A stretch of 64,000 nucleotides of DNA from Zanthoxylum bungeanum (GCA_019454045.1 SKCR01033663.1:124001-188000), one strand, 5' to 3'; counted from the first letter of the stretch, positions 33,031 to 45,602 are shown. Translations and numbers: made by a program. The notes: generated by a model from the letters alone, not told the origin.

Positions 33031-34480
33031 CTCGTCTTCAATTTCTTCTTGGGATATGTCATTTTATCTTCCTAGAAGATAATAATGATTTTGCCTTTGC
33101 CATTTTCAATATTCCGGTAGCCTTTGGGCAAGCCTCGGGTTTCAAGAATATCGAAGTAAGGTGCGCCTTGCGCTACTTGCCTAATTTCAAACTTTGACTT
33201 TATCTCCTTGAGAATAGTCATTAATTCTCCAAGAATTATTTATTGCAATTTTAAAAGTACTTCTAAGATCTAATCTTTGAATATCCTTCAATTTCAATAT
33301 CATACTTTAAGAATCTAATCCTTAGTTCTGATAAAGAAATTAAGGAGTCTATATGACAAGTATAGTGGATTAAGCACTAAAGTTATCATTACATGAATAT
33401 TCCAAATATCATGTTCCACTTATTTGCTTAACTCCAGGCTTTGGCTTAATATATTATTTTATCAAATAAAATAACTTATTATTTTTCCAGGACCATCCTG
33501 AAATTTATTCCCAATTTGAAAATTAAAGTCGTTTAAATACATTTTCATCCATGATTATGTCTTAAACACTAATCTTTCATTTTTATATCTTGATTTTAAT
33601 AGTCCAACTATTTAATCAACGATTTGTGGTACTATTTATTATAATGATTATAATAGTCCAACTATATAATCAAATATAATCTAAATTAATTAACCTCAAT
33701 TACATTGATTACTATAATCCAATTATAAAATCAACTGTAAACTGAAATTAATTAATTCAAATATATTGATTAATATAATCCAATTATATATAATCAACTA
33801 TAATACAGTCCAACTGTTAATTAAAACAACAATTTAAATATTAGTCCAACTAACATTTAATCTAACGACGAAATAATTTGAATGAGCGCATATGGCGAGT
33901 AATTGAACGAATACTGCAAATTCAATTCTTGCCTCCCACTATTTCTCGGCGAGCCTCTAACCCTCTGTCGAGTACTCGGGAAACAGTGTTTCCTAGTGGG
34001 CTAGGATCCGGTTAAATATCACACAATCTTGACTTTGGCCAACAAATTGTATGATAATTAACTAGGTAGATCTCTAAGATCAATTGGATCCAATCCAATT
34101 CCTAGATCCGGTAGGGGAACGTCCAAGTCCGAAACATATATCTTATATATGCCAATACATCCAATGTATTACCTAACCTTTTTCCTCTGAATCAACTAAG
34201 CATTGGCTTTGGCACAACCAACTTAGTGATCCCAGTCAAGCGCGACCCATTGACCATAGAAAGCTTCGTAATCAATGTCGATGGACAAGAAGTGGTCTTG
34301 ACTTTGGCCAACAAACCACAACTTGGACAAGACACTGACATGGAACAAAGCCTTCGTGATTCAAACACATCTTCGACAGACAAAGGCCTTGACTTTGGCC
34401 AACAAACCAATGCCGTCTTAGATCTTGAGTGAGAATCACTCAATGGAAGGAAAGACGCTTAATATTGAGCGAGGGTTTTT
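33031..34480 (-). pseudogene. Copia gag remnant (element C)
   Basis: Placed by its position between pol and leader, and by alignment by eye with the same part of E (57790-58900), which has a recognisable zinc knuckle. Three copies of CTTGACTTTGGCCAACAAA (34028, 34297, 34388, + strand reading) recur here and in E. No long frame is left. Confidence 0.45.
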
Positions 34481-35995
34481 CGCGTGCAAATTGGCAACCA
34501 ATTTATTATCTTTGTTAAGGTCTCATCATCATGCACCCTTAAACATGCATTCTAAACACATAATAAAGCGCATATGAATTAAAATAATAATGATATGCGG
34601 ATGGATACTTTACATTGATCCTAGATCAAATCTCTCATTTTCTCTCTCCAACTAGCACATGTATTTACTTCTACCCGTTACACTACACTTCTAAAGAAAC
34701 CTCATTTACATTGAGGGGAATAGGTGAGAAAAGAATACAAAGAGTATAGAGGTGATAAGGCTGGACACGCAGGTCCAATTAATAAATCAAATTTATTACA
34801 ATTTCCAAAATTGTCCCACCCGACTAATATCCATCCGATATACATTGATTTTTGCGCGAGTCAAACTCGTTTTGCGAATAAATACTCAATGTACGAATTC
34901 TTGAATTAAATTAAACTACAAAATTAAATCCAATTCAATTTGTATTTAATACTAATTCACTAGTTAATTCCAAATTAAATATTACACTTTTATTAACGAA
35001 CCTTTACGACTTAAATTCCAAATTTAATCGCAACGGGTCTCTAAGCCCGATATACATCTAATGTTTATTTAATTAAAGTCCAATGGGCTTTTAATTAATT
35101 TCTATAAGGTGTGGACTTTTGGTCAACTCGGGTCAAACCGATAACCAAGGTCCAATCCGGGATTTACCCCATAAGCCCAAAATTAATTTTGGCCCATTAG
35201 GCCCAATTAAATAATTAAGGTCCATTAAGTCATAATTGGACTTTTTGGATGCGGTTTTGGGCCCAATTGGATCCAACCAAATTGGCCTAAACCTAACTTG
35301 GTACAACCAAGCCCAAAAGCCCAATTACAACCTATAAAGGCCCAATTTCCAAAATAAACCCAAATTAATTAACTTATAAAATTCCAAATTCCATAATTAA
35401 TTAACCTAAGTGTAATACACAATTAACCACCCAATTAATATTTCTAAAACATCAATTAGCATAATTAATCATGCACTTTAATAACAAATAGTGTCCAACA
35501 CAATTTCATCAAAATCAAACCCAATACATGCTACTTTATTCTCGGCAATTATGGGGTTTTTCCAATCCGATTCGGTTTCAATCCAATTGAATCCACAATC
35601 ATCATTTCTCAAATCAATTCAACTCATCCAATGAATTAAAATCAAAAAACACAATGAATTTCAAATGTTCAAGAATTCGGCCAAACCACTTTAAAAGGGA
35701 AAAATTGTTCCAAATCAAAATTCAATCCAATTGAACTTCAAAACAACATTACCCACTTGTTTTAAGTCATCCAATGATCAAACAAACAAATAATCACCAA
35801 GAAATTAGGGTTCATCATTTTCGGCCTACTCCAAAAATTTGGGGAAAAATGGATCCAATCCAATTTCATGAAATTGAACATACACAACTTCAATTCATCA
35901 ATATACAAGCATACTTAATCAATCAATTCAACCAAATCATGCTTCAATTGATTTTACCCAATTTAAACCCTAACTTTTTCATGCTTGATCAAAGC
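34481..35995 (-). other. 5' leader of C
   Basis: 1.5 kb of AT-rich DNA between gag and primer site, rich in AATTAA and GGCCCAATT-type words. No gene seen. Confidence 0.5.
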
Positions 35996-36007
35996 TCATA
36001 GATACCA
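35996..36007 (-). other. Primer binding site of C
   Basis: Minus strand TGGTATCTATGAGC, one base after the LTR; a variant of the initiator tRNA-Met site. Confidence 0.7.
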
Positions 36008-36008
36008 T

Positions 36009-38154
36009 TGTTGGTTTCTTATTAGGTCCCAAGATCCATCAAATAAGCATGAAAAACGCATGAATACAACAAAGGAGAATGGCAGAAACATATACTCAAA
36101 ATGATTGGTTTGGATGCTTCAAAGAACACAAGCCTTTTCTTCCTCCAAGATGGCTCGGCAATGGCTCCCAAAGGCAGTGGATGGCTCGGTTTTGGTCCTC
36201 TTTGTGTCTCCAAAAATCGGCCATTGATGAACACCATGAAAGCTCCAAGCTTCAAGCTCCAAAGTAGATTCCAAGATCACAAGAACACTGCCCTAACACC
36301 TTAGGATGACTCTAGGTGTGCTAGCACTTTTGTTTTGCAACAAAACACTCTCATTTACTTCTCTTTCAATTCGGCAGTGACAAAAATGGAGAAGAAGAAA
36401 AAATGGCTCTAAGCCGTGTGTGAGGGAAGGAGAGAGAGGAGGGAAAACGTGAATGATGAGAGAGAGAAAGAAAAAGGTGTAATAGGCTTTGTAATTTCCA
36501 AAATTAATTAAAAACCATTTACCACTTTTTCAATTTCTATTTAATAAATCCCTTTTACTTTTCAAAAAAGCAAAAGTGAAAAGTCAAAAAGCAAAAAGCA
36601 AAAATTGCTTTTCAACTACCACATCACTATTCATTCAACTCACATCACTTTAATAAAGTGACAACATGTCATGTCACATCACTCAAAGCGACAAGTGATT
36701 TGACGATTGATGCGACTAGTGATTTGACGCTTGATGTGACTTGCGTGCCGCGCTCGAATTTGAAATGTGAATGCGCTTGCAATCACTCTCGGGCTCGGGT
36801 TCGCTAATTTTAAATTAACGAATTTTCCGTTGCGTTGTAATTAAATGATTACGCCTAGCGAATTCACTATTCACTTCGCTAACGAATTAATTCTAAATTA
36901 ACTTGTTCGCTCGAATTAAAATCTAATTTTAATTCCGCGTCGAAATCCAATTTCTCATAATATATAGAATATATTATTTGATCGATTAATTCTAAATTAA
37001 TCGTTCTCTCTCTATAAACGATATTTTATCCCAGATAAAATATCTCCGCAATTAATCCCAGATTAATTTTCTCTCTCTTCAAATTAATCCCAGATTAATT
37101 AAAGTGCGAGTCATACGTCATCGGTGAATCTTTGGGAAGCGACCCATGAGATCCCCGGATATGTTGGCAGTAAATACGGTCGTCGGACTATCCGAACACG
37201 TAAGTACCTCGTACTATGTTTGTACCGATTTACAAGACAAGGTTGGCTTCTAGCAAAACGCCATGCCTACCCAATTCTCCAGAAATATCCTTATAGGAAT
37301 ATATGATCTATATCAAGCGTAGTACACCGTAGTATTGCGTATTTCTGTCCAGTATCGGATGTTCACGTGCTAGGCCTGGGGCTGGAATTGTGGCTGCCCC
37401 GTACGAAGCACATATTGGATGTCTGGCAACTAGTCTCTATAATCGGATATACATGACCTTGTCATAATATCCCGATAGCTCGAGCATTTAAGAGAATGAG
37501 TTCCGTATCCTACGTGACCATCATCTCCATATGACTGGAGTGACACTTCCGTCTTAATATCACACCCAACACACTACGATTCCCAATATACCCAGTATCG
37601 GCGTACACAGAACCTGTTAAAGCCCTGGACGACCTCAACTAAAGTATATTGATTGTCGTAAGCATTAGCGGTGCAAGTCTAAGGTTAAGACCAAATACAC
37701 CTACCCTGATTTCAGACTCCCATAGACACATAGTCATACTACCAATGGGATTCCACGGGGGTCTATCCAGAGCGAAGCTATTTCCCGTACCATCGGTAAA
37801 ACACAACCTCCTATTACACTTGCATGAGTATCCTATACCCAAATATATGAGAACTATGCAGTTGTGCCCTCACAAACGTGCACAAGTGTAATACTAGCCT
37901 TTTACGTATTTATCGATGTCTAATCTCGAAAATACTCTGACTAGGGATATTTAATGATTTATCCTTCGTAGACTGATACTGTCTCATATCATTCTCCGTC
38001 CAGGAACAAATCATAGGGACCTCCTATCATTTATACATCTAGATGATCTAATCACAAATGATAAGAGTGCAATCTCCTTTGTCACATAGTTAATTTGTAC
38101 AATAACACCATGATCTGTACAAATAGTGACGATATGGGTCATAATTGTCCAACA
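36009..38154 (-). repeat. 5' LTR of C (right copy)
   Basis: 2146 bp, plus-strand ends TGTTGG..CCAACA, near-identical partner of 28045-30183. Confidence 0.95.
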
Positions 38155-38159
38155 TATAA
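38155..38159. repeat. Target site duplication of C (right)
   Basis: TATAA, partner of 28040-28044; also the original LTR sequence of D. Confidence 0.92.
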
Positions 38160-40122
38160 GTCCCGATGATGAGTCTTACATGGAGACACTACCTCTTTAA
38201 GTTGTGTAAGTCGCGGGAAACAGACGTCGAAAGGGAAGAGTCAGAAATTGACACCTTGTTGGATTTAATTCGTTTGCTTAGCTTCGGGTTTGCTCGTTAG
38301 ATCTCTGTTTTAAACTTATCCTTGTCCCAAACCCCCGCAAGTCACATACCAAGCCCACACATCACCAAACTACACACCAAGCCCACCAAAATGTACCAAA
38401 CTCACGCCCAAGAAGACCAAAGCCACGCCCAAAGCATTCCAAAATAAAAAAATCACATATTAAACACATGCTAAAATCAAGACAAATCACCTTCCCAAAT
38501 TAAAAGATTCAAATTAAATCTCATCAAACACTTTCCTAATTCAATTAAATCATATCCCAAAACCAACTCTTCAAAACCCTAGCACATTCACGCATAACAT
38601 ACAAAAATTCTCTCTGTAATTGCGCAAAAACAGCCTTCAATCCAACCCTCACATTCACGCCATCCAGCAGCCTCCTCCTTCACTGAAACTGCCCAATAAC
38701 AGCCCCTGAAAAATACATAGCCATCACCAAAAATCACCACTGAAACAACCATTGAAACCACCAAAACTGCACCCTGAAAATCTGCCTTAAATTACCGCAA
38801 ACAGCAGCCCAAATCACCTCAAAATTACACTTTTAAATAGTCTAAAAACAACAGCAAAAATAGCCCAAAACAGAGGAAACAACATTCCGAAACAGTGAGG
38901 CAACGAAGGAAAATAACGAACCAGTGAACTAGCGGAGTTACAGAACATTAACCCTTCCGACGGTCGCATAACACACTTCCAAGAGACTACTTAAGAGGTT
39001 AGACCTGAGGGCACCCTTTTTTATTTATTCCCGTTCTTTTGTTATTATTTCTTCGCATGTGTATTGTGGATTCATGAATGTTGTGGCCATGGGATGAATG
39101 AAATATGTGTTATCTCTTGTGGTATATCGGATGGAAACCCAGACGTAAATTTCGTAGCCGAATCCGAATGGACGGTAATGCGGTCTGTACTTGGGAAACA
39201 ACTCCACGTACCACTTGAGAGACACACATATTTCGTTTCATCCAATCTTATGTTTATTCTAGATTTAATCGTTTAGTATGTTATTTTCCTTTATGCATGA
39301 TTTAGTTGTTTATTATCTTTTTTTTTATGCATGATTTAGGTGTTTATGTGATTAGAGGTATCGTTTTTGTGATTCTGTTCGAACGCGTTATCAAATGCTA
39401 TATGAACGTTTGCATTCTGCCTCGTCCCGTTCGAACGTGTTATCAAATGCTACTCGAACGCGTGCATTCTATTTACTATTCAAATGCGTTATAAAACGCT
39501 ACTCAAACGCATGCATTCTGTTTACCGTTCGAACGTGTTTTCGAACGCTACACGAACGCGCACGCACTGGACAAATTCCTTCATCATGTTTTGCATGTTT
39601 GTTTCCTTAGTTATTTCTTTCCCCATCATATGCTTTGTTAGCTCGTTTTAATGTTTATGTTTTTACCGTCATTGTTTATTTACCTTTCTGTTTTTATTTT
39701 ATTTAGTATGTTCATGAAATTGTATGCTTACCGTTATTTCAACTTACTTTTATACATGCAAACTTAGATATAGGTAGTATGCAAACTTAGATATAGGTAG
39801 TATGCAAACTTAGATATAGGTAGTATGCAAACTTAGATATAGGTAGTATGTAAACTTAGATGTAGGTTGTTATTGCGTAGACTTGGTTAGATTATTGCAC
39901 AAATCCATTCATTATAAGTGGCATAAGTAAGGGATCATTCCGAACCCAACGGTTTGAGGTCTTCCCTTGCGAGGGGTGAGCGCGGCCTTAAATCATTTTT
40001 CCCATTTCACACTGGGTGGCGACTCCATTTTATTTCTCCGGTTTAGTTCCCCCTGTGGGCTACTCCGTACCCCCAACCGGGCCGCGAGCCTGGAACAACA
40101 TCGTCAAGTTCCGTGTCCTACA
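38160..40122 (+). repeat. 3' LTR of D, remainder
   Basis: Continues from 28044 with GTCCCGATGATGAGTC and ends GTGTCCTACA. It lacks ~178 bp present in the 5' LTR (8115-8292), including the TATA box. A tandem GAACGCGTTAT..GCATTCTG array at 39380-39570 is better preserved than in the left LTR. Confidence 0.92.
39757..39870 (+). repeat. 23-bp tandem repeat, 5 copies (D 3' LTR)
   Basis: Five copies of the GCAAACTTAGATATAGGTAG unit, against three at 9476-9545. Confidence 0.9.
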
Positions 40123-40127
40123 CCTAG
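40123..40127. repeat. Target site duplication of D (right)
   Basis: CCTAG, partner of 7686-7690. Confidence 0.9.
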
Positions 40128-40499
40128 GTAAAAAAAATAATAAATGAAGAAATAATAATTGGGATTACAATTTAACTATAGATTTGTGATTTTTTTTAAG
40201 TCTCATTAAATTTGTCATTTATATTTCTTGTCGAATCAAAATAGTATCATGCCATTGTCAATATAGGGACAGTCTCCCGTCATACTAGCTTTAATCGGGG
40301 ATTAATTTAACTAAAGGTGGGACAGAGTTGAGTGCATGCTAAGTTTTGTTTAGATGATCTTAATCCATTCAAATAAGTAAATTTGGAATTTATGTTTCTA
40401 ATATGATAATAATATATAAAAGAATTAAATTATAACCCTCCTAAGTAATAGTTATTGTTTTTAAAATAAAAGTTATATTTATTCTGCATAAATATTAAA
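40128..40499. other. AT-rich right flank of D
   Basis: No gene, LTR end or repeat recognised. Confidence 0.5.
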
Positions 40500-40624
40500 C
40501 ACTGAGAGAAACAACATGTGTTTACTATTACGAGATGAACAAAATTGGCAGGAAACTCAATACAGAGAGGGCCCCGAGGAAATAAAAGTCTCGTAATAGT
40601 AAACACATGTTGTTTCTCTCAGTG
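40500..40624. repeat. Perfect 36-bp inverted repeat, 53-nt loop
   Basis: Arms 40500-40535 and 40589-40624 are exact reverse complements (left arm starts CACTGAGAGAAACAACATG). The right arm ends where the Gypsy gag fragment begins. It could be a hairpin RNA source, a fold-back rearrangement at a breakpoint, or an assembly artefact. Confidence 0.9.
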
Positions 40625-41565
40625 CTACCCCACCTTCATGGCCTCATGATCTATGCAGTCTTTAAGGTACTCATTTCTAACCAGGTGCTAGACCTGTTCC
40701 TATAGGTCTTTGCACCCTTCGGTCTTATGGCCCCTAACATTATGGTGGGAGAAATAGGCCCTATTGTCCCTTCTATCAATAGGAAACCTTATGGGGTCAT
40801 GTTTCGTCAGCAACCCCTTATCCTGAATCTCTCAGCCCACTAAAGGTAGTGGCCTATTGAGAGTGGTATACGCCATGCCCCCAATTGTTTGGGCGACCTT
40901 AACCGAGGCCTTCCTTTCTGGCATCGGGTTTCTCCGAGCAATTGACCTAAACTCTTGTTGCCTCAGGCCCAACCCTCTCCAACCGCCACGATCCTAGCGA
41001 TCATCTCTTCTCACTTCTTTCTTTTCTCGAATGTTATTTTCTCGAGCCATCTTCTCATTCTCTTCCAATAGAACAAATCTCCAAGCATGTTCCAAGGCAA
41101 CGGCGTAATTTGACACCTCCTAAATTCTTAGGTGGGACCACAATCTCCTAACCTTTAATGTGCCTTTCAAACTCTCCAAAGCTTCTGAAAACTTATACGC
41201 CCCCACCTCCAATACCAGGTTATGATACCGATCTAGAAAACTCTTGAGCGGCTCATCATCGCGTTGCTTCATTGTCCTTAATGACTCGATCGTTTTCCTT
41301 GGAGCACAACCTCATTTGAAATGGCAGACAAAATATTTTCGCAGTTGTGAAAAGCTTATAATACTCCCGAGCATCAAGTTTCTGAACCACAAACTAGTAG
41401 CTCCTTCCAGCATTAATGGGAATATCTTACAAATTGCATGCCTAACCACGCCTTGAATCTCTATTAGTAATACAAACCTATCCACATGTGACTTAGGGTC
41501 AATATTGCCCTTATACACATCTATCAAGGGCATGGTGAGCCTATTGGGAAACTCTACATCCCGAG
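40625..41565 (-). pseudogene. Ty3/Gypsy gag fragment
   Basis: Minus-strand remnant of a Gypsy gag. The best frame, 41312-41533, reads MPLIDVYKGNIDPKSHVDRF, then FPLMLEGATSLWFRNL and GSIISFSQLRKYFVCHF, the usual capsid core. Further left, across stops, come ARENNIREKKGE and a zinc-knuckle-like YFSHHNVRGHKTEGCKDL near 40750. Cut at 41565 by TGTATTAGATATG sequence and at 40625 by the inverted repeat. No LTR or pol belonging to it is visible. Confidence 0.75.
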
Positions 41566-43010
41566 TGTATTAGATATGATCTAATAAAAGACACAACTTG
41601 ATTATATGTGTGACAGTTAGTATAATTGTATGACTGTTAGTGTGTCTTTTATATAGTATTCATCTTTCATAAATGATGATTTCTTAATCGAAAGAGAAAT
41701 TGATTAAAATTTATAATCAGTCTTATGAATCATGGGGTGATAGCACAATCAATGTTGTATTGTGTACAATTATAGATATCAATTTGACCTAAATGTTGTG
41801 AGCTATTTTGATATGATATAGACCATATGATGGCCTTAAATATTAGGATCTTTGAGATATTAATAACGAGTTTCTAATTCATTGAGATAATAATCTGTAA
41901 TCATTAGGGTCATTGAGATCAGATTTTGAGTCTGATAATGACTGTAGATTAGCATCATAATGAGTCAGAAAAGTATATCATAGCTGATTCCACTATCCAA
42001 ATGAAATTATTTTCAACTTACAAAGTATTTATCTAAGAAGTTACTAAGTGACTTATAGATTATGAGTATTAATATTAATGTTGTGATTGCGGTTGTCTGC
42101 AGAGTATTGTGGACTAAATCATAAAATACTCAGACAACTTAGTAGTTAAAGTGTAATTTTATTGTCGCATCAGAGAACTGTCGATATAGAGCTTAGGTTC
42201 TGCAAAGTATGAGTGATGCTGACTAAGGTAAACATATGAGTTTTTTTAACAAAATCAAAGTAATTTAGCGGACATACTCTCTAATGCCTACTTTTTAAAA
42301 GATAGGTGAGCTTTTGCATGTATAAATTAATTAGGCTAATTAATATCATTGGGCCTGATTAGGATGTAGGTCATCAAATTGTCATTCTAGAGTTACTTAT
42401 GTCACTTCATGGTTAACTAGAGTTGTTTTAAATGCTAGGTGTTAATGTAATTAATTGTATAATTAATTCAAAATATTAATTTTGTGAAATTGAGATATCA
42501 TGGATGAAATTAGATGTATGATAATGTGAAGGAAAATTTCTCGAAACTTTTAGAATTGTTCAAGAAGCATTTGGAAATTTTCTTTAAATATTTACTGAAA
42601 TTACGATTATTTGGCTATTGCTATAGTATTCGGAATCGTTCCGAAATTTTTTGGCACTAGGGATAAAATGATAATTTACTAAAATTACAATAATCAACCA
42701 CAGCTACAATGAACAGATCACTGTAGCAGTGGCCTGTTCTGGTTTTATAGATGTTTCGGTTGTCCGGTCATTACGATCAGTTGGTCGGTTTTGTGAATTG
42801 GTAAACGGATTTACATATAATCACGAAAAAAATTTCTTAAAAATTTTGTTTTTAGTCTATACGCTTAATCACTTTTAATATTTGATATTAGTGTGTGATT
42901 ATGGTGAAATATAGATAAATTAGAGGTATATGATAATAAATAATTTATCCGGATTAAAAATATTTTAAAAATCATTTTCGTCCGCCGAAGTGTTTCTGCT
43001 ACATTTTCCC
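41566..43010. other. AT-rich block, possible solo LTR
   Basis: Begins TGTATTAGATATGATC right at the cut in the gag fragment, and TGCTACA occurs at ~43003, so TG..CA ends of a ~1.44-kb solo LTR are possible. No matching 5-bp duplication was found (CCGAG left; TTTTC right), so this stays unproven. No gene seen. Confidence 0.3.
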
Positions 43011-43438
43011 TACATAATGTCCATGTTCCCCATAGAATTGAAAAATGAGACAATAATAGGAAGAGTTGCTATTTGCTGCAGGTTGTGTAGAGAGGTGATT
43101 TGGGAAATTAGAGGGGTCGATAGTGCTGATGTGGAAGATGATATTGATATTGATTATTCAGATGATGATGGGAAAGGGTGACCGATATGGTTTGATGGAA
43201 ATATTGGTAAAAACTAGTAGAGGTTGATACCGAATATCAATATTTGCAAGATGAGCTTAAAAATGGATTTTTTTTTAATAAAGCTCATCAAACGAAATAG
43301 AAGTCTCCCTAGCAATAATAACATAACATAACAGGGTATATTTTGTTAACAGCTGGTTTTCGTTCCAATGGAAATTTATGAAATCTTCCCCTCGAACAAA
43401 CCTCCTCCAAGCAGTGAATTTGTTTGGTTTGTAGGGAA
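43011..43438. other. Unassigned stretch with a short acidic frame
   Basis: A TTGCTGCAG acceptor-like site at ~43081 leads into LCREVIWEIRGVDSADVEDD..DYSDDDGKG and a TGA at ~43179-43181. It may be a relic exon. I do not recognise it. Confidence 0.2.
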
Positions 43439-43735
43439 CCTAAAACAAACTTCGCAAGAAAATAAGAAAATCACAGAGATTTAAGTGGTTCAACGGAAAG
43501 TGGCTCCAACCTACGTCCACGGGAGAAATATGGTGTGTTCGTATTACTTTTTTGGTCAAAATCGATCAGGTTTATAAATCTATCAAGGGTCGGGTACCGA
43601 CCAGCTCTCTCTCTCTCTCTATCACTAGTTTGGAAGCCCTTACTTTTAACAAGTAATCGAATAAGAAAAATTGCAAACCCTTGACCTTGTAGCTTTAACC
43701 CCTTTATATAAGCCCTCAGATCCACTGTTCCACCG
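43439..43735 (-). repeat. LTR-like promoter block
   Basis: On the minus strand TATATAAAGGGG (near 43700) is followed ~180 bases later by CTCCCGTGGACGTAGGTTGG and AACCACTTAAATCTCTGTG, the R-U5 wording common in plant LTRs. Includes a CT microsatellite at 43602-43621. Ends of the LTR could not be fixed. Confidence 0.5.
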
Positions 43736-44840
43736 ACCCATTATGTCAGCTCACGTCACTCGATCATTGTCGCCTCATGCTTATTTTCCCCAACCACTCA
43801 GTAAACAGTTGCTCTGACATCTGACTCAACCACCTACTGTCAGCAGAAACCATCATTCCAACCTTTTGGCCAGTGCCACACGTTCTGTTGACGTGACACT
43901 CTATAGTTCAATCACTCCAATATTGTTCCGTCAGGCAGAGTTCCTTTCCAATGAGAGCCATTGACTTACTTCTATTGCATCAGCCTTCTAGAAGCCTAAA
44001 CTTCCAAGTATGGCATATGTCATATGCCTGTAAGTACTAAATATTATGGCCTCGCCCCCGATCCTAGGGTCGACATGCTGAGGTGAATGGTGCTGGATCA
44101 AATCTTTTCAAACTTCCTCAACAAGGGCGAGTCGGCTTCTACAAATGCTCAAATGCTGCCAAATCTAGTGCTTCATTTATTGGTCAAGTTGGTATCCCTA
44201 CTCTTCTTCATCTACCGATCTTATCCTTGGTAAAACTCCGTTGTATATTGGACTTGGGTCCCTCATCTAACTTCAGCCCCTCTAGGCCTTCATCACTCTT
44301 TTCTAACTATGTACAAACCCCATGCTACCCTTCTCTAGTATTAAAACTTTCTCGGAGTGAAAAACCACCATCAACATCTCTACCCTAGCTTTCGGTATCA
44401 ATGAGTTAGTGAAGTCATGTCGGGAACTTCAAAAATATAGTGGTAAAGGTCGGGCTTGTGTCCTCGGGTCATGACTCTTTAAAACCAACATTTCCATGCT
44501 CCTCAGGTCGGGAAGGTACACATATCACCAAAGACTCCCTTTTTGTAATGATTGCATCTCTTTCATCGCCATTTCTGAACCATCCTTAAGAAGATGTGAA
44601 GGCATAATGGTCATCCTTAAAAGCCTGACACATTAATCAATTCTTCTTTTTGCTTTGTCTCCCCGAAATGTCAGGTGTCATGTATCTGTGGCTTATGTGA
44701 CAAAACTTAAGATGGCTGTGATCAACCTAGCTCGTGGCTTCATGATAAGCCTTTTATTTGATTTCAATAACCGAGATCTCATTCACATGTGTCATTGATC
44801 TCGTGTACTTTCTTCAATATGATGGTTAAACACCAGCCTG
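43736..44840. other. Unassigned degenerate DNA
   Basis: Mixed composition, short frames only. Probably old element sequence; no protein homology seen. Confidence 0.4.
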
Positions 44841-45588
44841 AACTTGCCTATTTAAAGGTCGTTGCCCTTCACTTTTTTCTTTTAGCTATTTATTTTCTCT
44901 AACACAACTGTTCCAAACCTTCAAGCAATCAAGCTTCTGCAACTTAACTCTTCTCAACTTCAAGCATCCTTCACTACCATCCTTCAGCACAGTAAGTCTG
45001 TTCTTCCCTGACTTTTTTTCTTTTCCTCATTCATGTTGTTGCTCATTATAATGGTGGTGACCTACTTGGTGATATATTTGTACGTTATTTTTCTATTTTT
45101 TGTGAGTGAATGAAAATCTGGGGGTGGGTTTATTTGGTGTGGGTATGCTTCTAGTTGTGTGTGTATTTGGGTACTTTTCTGGAATTTTTGTTAGGGGTAG
45201 AAAGCATGAGCTTTTAGGGTTTTTGATGTTTTTGCCTTGGTTGCATTTTGCAAATTTATAGTTTTACCACTTTTATGGTGCTTAGAGCCTTTTACGGTTA
45301 CTCACTTGATAGGGATGATTACACAGTGAAACCTGGCCATTCACTGCTAAGCTCTACTAACCATAGGATTAGATTTTAGAACTAAGTGCTTTGAACTAAC
45401 CCTCCTCCTCGGGTCTCACCTTCGCAGGAATTTCGGACTCAGAGTCTTCCTTACCAACTCCCAGCAACATACTACCACCCACTGAGCAATCCTCACAGTG
45501 GACCGAGCCTATTAACGTACACACCCCTGGATCAGAGAGCGTCGATGATTATGATACAATACCGACTCCATCTGAAGAAGAGAATTAA
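44841..45588 (+). other. Possible orphan two-exon transcript
   Basis: CCTATTTAAAGG (TATA-like, ~44847) lies upstream of a CT/CA-rich leader ending at a good donor, CA|GTAAGT (44992). A pyrimidine-rich acceptor, CTCACCTTCGCAG, ends at 45427. It is followed by 52 open codons, rich in Ser, Pro, Thr and Glu (SDSESSLPTPS, PGSESVDDYDTIPTPSEEEN), to a TAA at 45586-45588. Element G begins 14 bases later, so a longer gene is not excluded by its insertion. No family recognised; splice sites are guesses. Confidence 0.25.
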
Positions 45589-45602
45589 TCATATCATCGA
45601 AG

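Larger units (their letters stand above)
28045..38154 (-). mobile_element. Ty1/Copia retrotransposon C
   Basis: A 10.1-kb minus-strand element with two LTRs of ~2.14 kb that are nearly identical (five differences in the first ~150 bases compared by eye), TATAA duplications, a tRNA-Met-like primer site and a PPT. It is inserted 26 bases into the 3' LTR of D. The 5.8-kb interior contains only degraded gag and pol with no frame above ~85 codons, so it was probably moved by enzymes made elsewhere. The good LTR match makes it young relative to D. Confidence 0.93.
7691..40122 (+). mobile_element. Ty3/Gypsy Tat-like retrotransposon D (host of H and C)
   Basis: Complete element bounded by LTRs (TATAGG../..CCTACA on the left, TGTAGG../..CCTACA on the right) and the duplication CCTAG. 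Order: 5' LTR, primer site, leader, gag, protease, RT, RNase H, a second archaeal-type RNase H, integrase, long repeat-rich 3' region, PPT, 3' LTR. The second RNase H after the ordinary one is a known marker of the plant Tat lineage. Two later elements lie inside: H in integrase (16205-25370) and C in the 3' LTR (28045-38154). Removing both and one copy of each duplication gives ~13.1 kb. All genes carry lesions. Confidence 0.93.

Noticed and set aside
34226..34432. 68-codon frame IPVKRDPLTIESFVINVDGQ
   Set aside because: Antisense to gag of C; the matching region of E is broken, so no sign of conservation.
37124..37306. Recurring frame NLWEATHEIPGYVGSKYG in LTRs (2821-3003, 29153-29335, 49450-49701, 61602-61784)
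   Set aside because: No ATG at the start, antisense to the element, explained by shared LTR sequence.
37649..37891. Frame ASLRLRPNTPTLI.. recurring antisense in LTRs (also 53055-53336 and 55350-55631)
   Set aside because: It recurs because the LTR recurs. Copies differ in length and carry stops in other LTRs; no protein family recognised.
41566..43003. Solo LTR
   Set aside because: TG..CA ends can be drawn, but no flanking duplication matches and no second copy is in the window, so it was kept only as a low-confidence note.
44083..44388. 101-codon frame
   Set aside because: No recognisable domain, in low-conservation DNA between elements; likely chance.
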